Assembly: GCA_029962745.1 (NCBI GenBank)
Contig: CM057157.1
Coordinates: forward strand, 26,291,953 to 26,355,952
Reading direction: 5' to 3'
Source: Echinometra lucunter
Taxonomy: Eukaryota; Echinodermata; Echinoidea; Camarodonta; Echinometridae
Length of the DNA: 64,000 nucleotides
Position 1 is the stretch's first letter. Every line of letters begins with the position of its first letter. The notes beneath the pieces were generated by a model. It was not told the DNA's origin. It did no database searches and saw only the letters and a list, made by a program, of their open reading frames with translations. This document shows, one piece after another, positions 23,701-35,700 of this stretch. The translations under genes and the position numbers were made by a program.

Positions 23701-26700
23701 TGTCATGGTCTAGCGGATATGTCACTGGACCGTGGATCTCGTGGTCTGAGCCTGAGTCCCGCCGCAGCACTAATGTCCTTTGGCCAGATATGAATCTACA
23801 TATGCCACTCTCCACCCAGGTGTTAATCCATAGCAGTACAGAGCTTTCTTGAGGTCTGAATTAATCATCTTCAATCCTTAAATTGGCAATGCAAGTTATT
23901 TTTTGCATGTTTACATAGCTTGAAAAAAATAAATATGGATAAAACATAAACCAAAATGAAATATAATTGTAAAATTGAATCAGAAATTGCCAATTTGAAC
24001 ACCGAAATAGTGATTATATATTATTCACTGCATTGCCAATTTAAAGAGTTTAATGATTAGTTACACTTAAAATGCTCTAATTCGAGAACGCCACACCATG
24101 CAGCGATGGGAATGGGCTCAAATTTGTCAGTGCATTTTTCTCTTTCTGCTCATGTATAATATGTACTGCCCAACATTCTGGAACCGACAGATACTGCAAA
24201 AGCGTCTCCTAAAGGTGACACTGTACCTCTATGGGTTAAGTGGGTATCCAGTAGGATTTGTCTAGCATTGTGAGCATCTGCAAAAGGCACCTGGCTAGAA
24301 TGCTCCATAGGCAGTGGAGAAGGTGCATACTTTGCGTGCAGGCAAGCATGAATCCAACAACCACGATAATGACATTTCTGTAAAGTGTTTGCTTCTATTT
24401 TGCTTGACGTTATAACAAAGTGTGACTGCATTTCCCGCAATCTCAATTAAATTGTAGGAAAAAGATACTTTGCAATTAAAATGTCTGTAAACAACGGTAA
24501 TGTTAATTTACGTCTGCCTATTTCACAGTTAGCTGATGCAATTTTTATTGATTGAACATCCCATTTTGCTTGCCATATTCAAGTCGTTGGTAAAGTCATT
24601 TGTAACTTTATGAACAGCTTTATGAAACATCCCCTTGGTCTATTGAAATACATTATGTAGCAGGTAAGTGCAGTAGTCTGTTGTTAATAGGTATGTGACT
24701 AAAGGAAATTTCATTAAATTGAATGGCATTATGAAAATGGCCTATTGATGCATTGCAAAGTTTTGAGGCTTGTAGAATTTACGAGTACCCCAGAAGTGAC
24801 TCTTTTTAATGATAATGGTGGCAACATGCCTGATGACTTGTATAGAACATGAACATATTGCATTCCTTTTCCAATATATGAAGGCATAGCAATACATAGA
24901 CTGGTGCATGAACTCTAAACTTTGCTTTCTCCTTTGCAGTACGGATGTGAAGCTTCAGCAGAGAATAGAGTACCTGTCACGTGCTGTGATGTGTAGCAAG
25001 AGCAGCAGCCTTAGGACCAGCTCGGCGAGTGAAGGAGAGTTCCTTCATGAAACTGAAGAGAAACTTGAGGTATGCATTTTAGAAACTTAAAGTGCCAGCG
25101 AGATGTCAAGATAATTTCGGCCAAGAAGATAAGAAGACAAGTTAAAGACATTGGTTAACATTGTTATGATTTAAAATAATCTTGTTTTGTTACTTGAAAA
25201 TGGGATAAACATAAAGGTTATAGTGTAAAAATACCAGTCTGAAAGTTTCAAAGAATAATATCCACAGGAAGTATTTTTAAATATAAAAAATGTGAACCAA
25301 TGTCTGAAAAATATACAAGGGTCGGTTGCACAGAATAGACATAAGGAGTGCGCATGCGCGTATGACTCACCTTACCGTACTCTGTGTATTGGCGTATCAC
25401 GCGGCGGGAGGCACATAACGGCATTTTCAAATTCAAGCAAAGTGGTCCTCTTGGTGATTGTCTCGTGAGACGAAGGATAATAAAATCGCCGTTTGCGTCC
25501 AACTTACACTTTTTTCCAAATTATGGTTGGTTTCAGGGTTTTTGAGTACAAATACAAGTACTCATACACATGTTTCATCTTAGTTTGAGAATTTTTTAAA
25601 TCAGCTACTCACAAAGTTAGCCAATGCCTTTTAAAAGGCAAGATGATGGGTTATTGGAACTCTGAAAGTCACCTTGTTTAGGAGAAAAAGATGAGCTGAC
25701 AAGTTTTTGGACCTCGGCAAAGTCAAATTGTTTAAGACAAGAAGACGAGATGACATGTAACTGGAACTCAGCAAGTCATCTTGTTCAGGAAAAGAAGAAA
25801 AGATGACGAGTTATTGGAACTCGGCAAGTCGACTTGTTTGCGATGAGAAGATGAGATGACAAGACGACTAGTGAGTGAAACTCAGCAAGTTGACTTGTTG
25901 AGGACAAGAAGAACAAGATGACCAGTTTTTGGAACTCCAATAACTTGTGATGTTGTCTTTTAACTTGTCTTCTCGTCTTTTTGGCCAAACCAAGTCGTTT
26001 TGCTGGGTTCAAGTACATGTAACTAGTAATCTTGTCTTCTCATCCCAAACAAGTTTACTTACCGAGGTCCCATGACCGACATCTCGCCTTCTCGTCCCAA
26101 ACCAGTCGACTTACTGAGTTCCAACAACTTGTCATCTCATCTTCTCGTCCCAAACAAGTCCACTTGCCGAGATCCAATAGCTCGTCATCTTGTCTTCTCA
26201 TTCCAAATAAGTCGACTTGCCGAGTTCCAATAGCTTTTCATCTTTGTCTTCTTGTCTTCTTGGCCTGAATTATCTCATCATCTCGCTGGCATTTTTAAGC
26301 TTCTGTAGTCTGTAGTTTGTAGATATCATATGGCAATAGACCTGTTTACTAAATGTCTTTAAATTTATGCTTGTTTCTCTCAAGAACCCTTAATTACTAA
26401 CTATTTAGGTCTCGTGTTACACAGATTGGCATCTGAGTAGACGGAATCCAGTTTGCATACATTAGTTGTTGCTATGTCGGGCAAGTTCTCTTCCAAGCTT
26501 TTTAGTTGTCAAGGAAAAACTTAGTCGACAAGTATGCATAAGATTCATATACAGGGGGTGTTTCATAAAGCTGTTCCTAAAGTTACACATGACTTTACAA
26601 ACAACTGGAGTATGAAGTGCCAAATGGGATGCCCACAGTTTTCCTGACGTTTTTAACAAAGTTTGACTGCGTTTCCCATAATCTCAGTTAAATTGTGGCA

Positions 26701-29700
26701 AAAAATATACCTCGCAATAAAAATGTTTGTAAGCAATAGTACTCAGTAATGTTAACCTACATCTGCATATTTCACCTTTAGCTGATGTGATTGATAATGA
26801 TTGAGAATCCCATTTGGTTCGCCATATTCAAGTAGTTCGTAAAGTCATTGTTAACTTTACAAAAAGTTTTGTAAAACACCCCCATGGTCTAAACCACACA
26901 GGGCTACATTGGTATGGTGAGCTGTGCAATTTTATGTGAAATGCCGCCCTCTATAGTTGAAGATTAAAAATCACTAAAATCATCAACATATTCTCGTAAA
27001 GTATTTGCCTTTTACACCTAGGATGATAACGTATCTTATTTCCATTCCATTCCTCCAATTGGATCTAAATTATCTTGATCAAGTGCATTTTCAAAAATAT
27101 TTTTCTGATCTCTGCTCTTGCTCCTCTGTCCAAGAAATTGTCCAAGAAATTGGACAGAGAACACTACTTTCCTATTGTCAGCACTTTCCACTGTATAGGC
27201 CTGCATAAGTGCAAGGTTATCTGATGATCACCTGGCATTCGTGCAAGTGGGTCTAAACTTTCTTCAGCTTGGATAGTATTGCTGTTTCTTTTACTTATGA
27301 AGTTCTGTTTTCTTTCAGGTGGCTCGTCTTCAGTTGCAGGTGTTTGAAGCAATCTCTCAGACATGTAACAACAGTGATCCAAATGTACAAAATGCCCTCT
27401 CCATCCTCAACTCAGAGTTGGTTGACATCTCCAAGGTAAGTTTAGCCAGCCAGTTTCCATTTAACCCGTAGCGCTACTGAGTCTTTAAAAGGTGAGTCCA
27501 CAACAAGATAAAGTTTATTTCAATAAAAAGAGTAAATTCCTATTAAAGCAACAGCACAAATCAATGAAAATTGGATGAAATTAAAGAAGTTATGAATTTT
27601 TTAGTTTTTGCTATTTTTCGCAAAACAGTTCTTGAACAGTCGATATGAATATTCAGTGAGTTAGTTGTTGATGTCATATCCTTGCAATTTTCCACACATT
27701 ATGCACACAGAAATGACAAAAATTTCATATTTTAGCTATATAGTTGGATAAAAAGGCATCAAATGAAATACATCAATTAAATAAAAGAAAGAATATATGC
27801 CTTTTTATCTAACTATATATATATACAGTTCTTGTTCATTTGTACTTCAGTTCCTGAAGATGATCTAAACCAAAAGGTTGAAAAATTCGAAACTCAACAC
27901 TCTGACTCTAATCGGAGTCTTCTTTTAATCACTGTACAAAAAGTTATTGTTTATTTTTTGTGATTATGATGTCCCTTGATCTGTATGGATTTTTCTTCTC
28001 CTGATCCTAGCTTTATGGTGAGTTTGCCGACGAGTTTGGTCTGTCCAGGTGCAAGCTGGCCATTGTCAAGTGTGCTGACCACTACGAGGAGGGTCTTATA
28101 CATGACCTGTGGAAAGAAATCATTGATAAAGGTGAGTAGTATGGTACAGGGGGGGGGGGGAGTTCACAAAGACTAAGATTGACTGAAATCAAACTTAACC
28201 ATGGCACGCCATTCATTGCACTGTTTTCCTTCACCATCGCTCTCTCAAGTGATGTGCAATCATGGTCACAAATCTGCAGAATTGGCATTTTTTATAGTTC
28301 ATTGATGAAGAAAACAAAAAATTTTAATTCTGTAGATTTGTGACCCTAATTTGCACATCCCCTGAGAGGCAGATGGTGATAGAGCAAACAGTGGCATGAA
28401 TGGCCTGCCATAGTTCAATTCTATTTTAGTCAATCTTAGCCTTTGTGAAACACCCCCCAGGTGTGAGTATGCATCACGATAGAATGACAGTCCGATTTTG
28501 TTGGCTTATATTTGAACTATTCGGATACATGGCTATGAGGAAACAAAGTGATCAGACTTTGTGTTAGATAAGAGGGCAGTTAACATGTAATCATAGGTGT
28601 TTTATTCTGGTTATCACAATAATTGAAAAAATTTTGAACCACAACTGAAAAAAAATAGGCGGAGGCATAAATGTGATGCAGTCTTATTCATCTTGCTTAT
28701 TATGGTTAATTCAAGAACAGTTTGAGCCATGAAGTAAATTGAAGATAAGCTGAGGTATGTGGCAGACGCAATCGCATTTATCTTGTTATACAATTTTATA
28801 TTCTAAACTCCTTTTATAAGAAACGCGAAACATGATTACCTGCTCAAATCAGTATTTCAGAAATTTGATCGAAGCAATCGATATTGGATGATATTTGATT
28901 ATAAGTAAAGAATCAGATATGCAAATGAATTACATTTTGATGTAAACTAATAAAAAGAACTAGAAGAATGAAAGGGAAATGGCTGGAATGATGTTCTCCT
29001 GAAGATTATCAGAGCATACTGATTCCAAAGTAGAGAGGCAAGAGAGCTTATATCAGAGCTCACCAACCCTTCGTAAGGCTGTTAATATTCCTGCATAAGA
29101 ATGCACTGTGTAACCCTTAATCAAATCCACAGCAATACAGAGTTTTCTAAACGTCTAAATCAATTAGCTGGAACAATCAATTCTCTTTGCAACTCCAACA
29201 TAATTTACATTATATACCTTATTCTAAGATTCTAGTCCTCTGATTGGTCAAAGGGGCAGTCATGGAAACCGCTAGCTGACTGCTGGGTATAAAGTGAAAA
29301 AACTATTGACTGGGCATAGTTCTACCTCCGTGTACAATACATGGTTTGTTACAGTTACGTGCTAGCTCTAGAGAAGTAGGCCGGGTAAGATGCGCGTTAT
29401 ATCTTGCGCGCATATCTATATTCGCGCATTGTGAAAATGTAATTATTCTTTAATTTCTCTGACTGGTAGCACGACAACTTCATTTAAATGCCTTAAGTCA
29501 AATAAATCAAGTGGGATGCGGTGTATAAAACAAATATTGGCTGTTTATTTTTCGGGTCAAGGTTAAAACTATAGCTCCTCGGTGATCTCGAGACTGTACT
29601 ATGCCCCTCGACTCCATCTCAGGACATAGTGCAGTTTTGGGCTATAGTTCCAACCATGCCCCTCAAAGCAGTCAATATTTGTATAATATAAAATGTATAT

Positions 29701-32700
29701 TGCATAAACCAATGTGAATGAAATTGCACAGTCTAACAGAAAAAAAATGTCAATTTGGACATGAAAATAGTGATTATATATCTTAGACAGCATTACCAAT
29801 TTAGAGAAATTAATAATGAGCTATAATTCACTTGTTCTGAAAAGTAAACAGCACTCATAGTGCATTTACTGTATAAGCTGAAATTTTCGTGGTGGTTTTA
29901 TTTTCGTGAATTTCGCGAATCACTCGCCAATTGCGAATTTAACAACACGCGAAAATATCCACATGTAAATAGCTCTCGCTTGTCATCGGCGCATTGTTGC
30001 CATTGCCATGTATGCACTATGTGGAAAGTGCCCAGCAGTCCTCCGTGTGTATGTTCATGTACATCACAACACACAGAGAAATTGTCACTCACCACAAGTA
30101 GTCACCTCAAAAACCCTATAAGAAGCCAAATTCTGCTACCAAAAATGTGGAATCGGTGCCATTTTCCCAAAGCATGCCATGCCTTAGTGGGGTGGTAAGA
30201 AAGACAATCGCCGAAAGTGCGTTATAAATCAAGAAATCAGGGTTTTTATGACAGCTTTTTTTGTTTATCGCAAGCTGCGAGTGTGATGGTATTGGCAAAA
30301 AAAAATCGAAAACAAATCCTCCGGATCTGCCGAATCTTTCATGTAGAAATAAGTTTACAGCCAGTCCCGTCTTGCTACTGCTCTTGCGCTCGCGAAATCA
30401 ACGACTTGCGAAAATGTCTGTGAGCCTGTGATTCGCAAAAAAATCTGTACGCAAAAATATTGGCTTATACAGTAAATGGACTGAAAATTGTTTTTAAATT
30501 TTTCACTTTCTGCTCATGTACATGTATAATGCGTAACATCCTGGCATACTGGAGTAAAGATACCTCAAAGGTGTCGCTACAATAAGGAGACATATGTACT
30601 GCTATAGATTTAACTGTACTTCCAATGAAATCACCTGAAAGTTCTAAATCTTGAATATGTAGAGAAGTCATCAAGTGGGTTTCTGAGATGATCTCACGAT
30701 TTACTTTCAGTCTGTAGGGTGCAAGTTCAATATTCTGAATTTTCATTTGCCTTGGTATCCCGCAGAGCTCAGTGGAAGTGAAGACAAACTGATGGAGAGC
30801 CGTGTGACCATTATGAGTAACCTCTTGATCAGCTTAGGCAAGTTGTACAGCACTTCAGAGAGATATTTTCCTTTAGGTGAGTGTTTTGGTTGGAAGTTGG
30901 GCGGCTCTATTTATAGTTTATGACCCCCCCCCCCCTTTTGGGGAGGGGACGGGTCTCTCTGACCTCTCCTTTCATGGATGTTGATTTGTTTTCCCCTGGG
31001 TCTCATTCTCCTTCTGTGCACTGTCACATATTATGGGTATTTTATTAGTTGTAATTGATTGTTTTTATTTATTCTGTAATTTTGAATTGACATGTGCATG
31101 TATGTATACTTTTAATTTGTACACAAGACATATGTTGGTCTTCGGACTGTTTGTCCTTGTTTTTGATAGTTTTTAACTGAATAAAATCCAATATATATAT
31201 ACGTTTTCCATTCTGTAAACCCGTCAGAGAGTTGTGATTCTCTTTGACATTGTCTTTATATTCCTTATTTATATTCCCATATTTTTTTTTTAAACTGGAA
31301 GTATTATAAAACTGAATATTTTTGTAAAGGTCAGCATTTTCCTTTATATGAGAGGTCACCAACTTGCACGACATGATACCATTCCCTCCACTTCTGGTCT
31401 TGATCATTGTTCTCCTTCAAACCAACCTTACTGCTTTCCGCACTGTATCCTTCCATGTAGTTTTTGGTCTTCCTCTTTCCCTTATGCTATCCACTTCCAG
31501 TTTCTGAGCCTTACACCATTGCTGACCTTCAGTAACACACTGTTTTGCATTTCACTTGTAGCAAAGTATTAAGATGCGTTCAGATATGATGTGACTTTGT
31601 GCTGCCACATTGTGCCGGCTTATTTTTTGTGTTCAGATACATGTATGATGCAACTTTCTGCTGCCACTTATGCTAATGAACGTGCATTAATGCGTCAACT
31701 CTCAAGTAAGAGAGATTTTTTGGTCAAAATTTGCACAAACAATCTCATGACAACAATTTTTGCTCTAACTTAGGAATTTGATTGGTGCTTTTTTTTTTTG
31801 TAGCCAGGCAGCAAACCAAAATGTGTCCTGCCTCAGCGACATGTTTTTGTCGCCCCATACCCCATAGACCTGTACACAAAAAATGTGGCGGCACAAAGTC
31901 ACATCATATCAAAACGCACCTTTACAGATCATACAGTGTCACTTTATACAGTGACACCTCTTTAAAACAAACTCCTTGGGACCAAGGGTATCTGTTTGTT
32001 ATATGAAAGCCCTGTGATATCAGGGCCAAAATTAACTCTTGAATTAACTGACTGACTGACTGATTAAATAAATGAATGAATTTATGAATAAATGAATGAA
32101 TAAATAGTAGATAAATGAATGAGTGAATGAAAAAAAGATAAATGAATGAATAGATGAATAAATAAACAAATAGACAAATGCATATTGAAAAAATAATGAA
32201 TAAATAGATAAATAAATGAATGAATGAAAAAATAAGTAAATGAATAGATAGATGGATAAATAAATAGATAAAAATGAATAATGATTAGATAATGAATAAA
32301 TCAATGAGAAAAGAAGTGAAGGAATAAATAAATGAAGTAAATAAAGAGATGAATAAAAATTTAAACAAAAACAAATGAAAAGAAAACAACAAAATTGACA
32401 CCTTTTTTTATAGCATGTAGCAATTATAACAGCATTTGCTGTCCTTTATAACAAGAATTCACTGCATAACAAAATTTCTGTAAACAACCTTTTTCCTTTT
32501 TTCTTTTTTCCCCCAAACATTCAGATTTCTTGGTGTTGTATCTAGAGGAGAAGAGCTGTGAATTGAACTGGAATGAATCGTGGGTCTTCAGAGCTCTGCT
32601 GACTGTTGGCGTCCCTCTTGCAAAGCTTCACATGGTGTATAACAAACACTTCAGAGCTAAGGTCAGATTTGAGTACTCCCACAAACATTTTGAGGGTTTA

Positions 32701-35700
32701 GTGCAACAAAGCGTTATCTGCATTTTTTATTTGAATGAGATTTCGAAATCAAAATGATCCAGTAGAGACCAGCAACCCATCGGTAACAATGGTTTCTACA
32801 GCAAACTTTGCTACGGCTGGGTATCACCCAAAATAGATATGGCTATCTGCTTTAAACTGCAGTGTCAGTGCAACAAATCTTTATTTCAAGATTTATCAAA
32901 ATTGCCAAAAATGCAGATAGCCCTTTGTTGCGTGATATCTCAACAGTTGTTGCGGGTTTTACATTTTTCACAAATGTAGCATTAAGGGGTGATCAGATAT
33001 GAGGCGACATGTCCCCGCAACAAATCCCTGCAACATGTTAAGTGACCAAGTCAGTGGGGTATGAGACGACAAAAAAAATGTAGTTGAGGCAGGACACTTT
33101 TTTTTTTCGCTGCCTGGCTGCATGAAGATGCGCACCAATCAAATTCCTAGAAAAGTTAGTGCAAAATATGTTGTTATGAGTATGTCTGCGCATGTCTGCG
33201 CGTTCATCAACATTAGTGGCACCACAATGTTGCGCCATATCTGAACACTATAAATGTTGCAGGGATTTGTTGCGGGGACATGTCGCCTCATATCTGAACA
33301 CCCCTTTAGGATTGGGTCTGCAGTTGGGTTGTAAGGTTAGAGTTAGATATATATATAGGTATAGTCTTTGGTTAAGGGGTCGTAGTTTAGAATCTAATTA
33401 GTGTGCAAAGATTGACACAAATCTGCATTTGCTAGAACAAGGCTCCACACTAACTTTTTTTCTTGGTGGCCCGTTCGGGCCACCAAAACTATCATTTCTT
33501 TTTTTTTGGTGGCCCGAGAATGAAATTTGGCAGCCCGAAAAAAACAAAGAAAAACATAAGAGATTTAATAATTATAATAAAACGTTGTTAGAATGATTTA
33601 AACCCATTGCTTTACCCTCCTATGCCCTGAAATGATCATATTCAATGATAAAGTTGCAGATTATTTTATGATTCTTCCTTTCAATGACCCTTCGATGTAG
33701 AGCTGTTTTTAAAGCCCTTTTTTTGGTATTCGTTTAAACGGTCATTTTTTTGGACGGTACTTTTATTTGGCAAGTCAGCCGCCCACTCCAGCTGTTCGTA
33801 GTCTGTCACCATTCAGCCCCGCTCCCGAGCTGCACCTGCGCTGCAGCACCAGAGTGAGGCCAGTCCCATACCCATATAACAGCGTGTGCAATATCCCTAA
33901 CGGTAATGTCCGATTTTCATAGAGAAACTTGGCAATAAAGCAGCTTCGAAAAGAACTGCATTGTTTGTCCAGTTCATAAAAATTCAAATCATAGCCTCCT
34001 ACCTATTTTTGTGAGGACCGAATAAAAAATCCTGGTCAAATAAAGCTAGATAGATCGGCATTTGCTTGATATTTCATCGATAATTTGTTTCCATTATTCG
34101 TCAGCTGACAAGAGATGGCGCCAACCCAGAAGTAGGAGCGTAACAGTCAGTGCACAAAATCCCATTCGGCCCTGTTGAAACTACGTATACATTACGATGA
34201 AAGCGCTTTGCAGTCATTTGAAATCGAACTCCAATGATTGAATCCCCATCACAAGTCGCCAGCATGGGCATATAACTAACGAACAAGCGCTTACTTGCAA
34301 GTATGAATGTTTTTTCTTGGTAATATCCTTTCGTCTTCGTTCATTGCTATGTTCCAAAAATATTTTGTCACACTGACTGTGATAGCGATTCTTTGGTTAC
34401 GTTAGTGAACTCACTTGCTTACGGTGCATATCGCTGTGGAGAACGATGGTGCAATGCGCGATTAAGTTGCTCTCTCACACACACACGTACACACATTAGG
34501 GCTTACGCGCGGCTTCCGAATATTATTGAACACTAGTTTTTTGCTGCGCAAGAATAAAAGTTTGGTGATCAAAAAAGATATTCTCTCGGGCGTCTAAATG
34601 ACATAATTACACCTTACAACTTTGAAATGGAGAAAAGCACTCTTGATTTCATTATTGATTTCGCATTTTTGATGGATCATTCTGAAGTTCAAGCTATGTT
34701 TCCGAGTAGTCAATAGAAATTATATTATTCGTTTAGACTTGAAACAGGCCTAGTTTGGTGCGCGGAAAATACACACAGCCGCAGACCGAGGCCTATATAT
34801 ACTGCCATAAGACTAATCTAACTTTCATTTGAGGTCAGCTAGCTCACCGCAACTAGATCCAGGTGCAATTAGAGTGGTGTTGCGCTAACTCAAACTGCCT
34901 CGTCGCTGATGAACCGCTAACAAACTGACTTGCAATTCGGATTGCGGAAGGAGCTAAAATGTGTATAATTAACACGCATGTAAATTGCGTTAACTTAAAA
35001 TTTTTTGGTTGCCCGATTCGGGCCACCAAACTTATCACTTTTTGAAAAATGGTGGCCCGGGAGCCAATTTTGGTGGCCCCGGGCCACCGGGCCACCGCTA
35101 ATGTCGAGCCTTGGCTAGAACTTGTGTTGCACAACCAAAATTTGTACCGCAAAGGTCTATGAAAATAGTGAACAATATGTCATTTGACTCTTAAATGTAT
35201 GAGGACATGATTAATGCAGATGCACCCTTTTCCAAGCTGCACAGTATGTATAATAGACAATTCAGAGCCAAGGAGAGATTTGTGTTGCAGAATATCCTTG
35301 AAAGTTTTAGATACTATGGTAATTTGACTTTTAAGTGCACGAGGATGTTGCCCTTTGGTGTTTCAGCTTTATCTTCTGAAGTGTGTACCAGTAAAGGTGC
35401 ATTCAGATATGAGGCGACTTTGTGGCGCCACTTTGTGTGCACACATTTTTTGTGTACAGATCTATGGTGTATAGGGTGACAAAAAAAATGTCGCCGAGGC
35501 AGGACACATTTTTGTTTGCTGCCTGGCTACAAAAAAAAATGCGCACCAGTCAAATTCCTAAAAAGTTAGCGCAAAAAAATTGTTGCCTTGAGATTGTTTG
35601 CGCAAGTTTTGACAAAATGCTCTCAAGTGGCGACACGAAGTTGCATCATATCTGAACACAAAAAAAGTGTGCACACAAAGTGGCAGCATAAAGTCACATC

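Larger units (their letters stand above)
15062..24110. repeat. Duplicated NUP155 segment, copy 2
   Basis: Partner of 141-10919. This copy is continuous with upstream exons (11651-14416) and downstream exons (24940 onwards), and all its exons are open, so it belongs to the intact gene model. Confidence 0.9.

Noticed and set aside
23699..23790. Functional tRNA gene
   Set aside because: Partial A/B-box resemblance only; no complete cloverleaf or acceptor stem visible.
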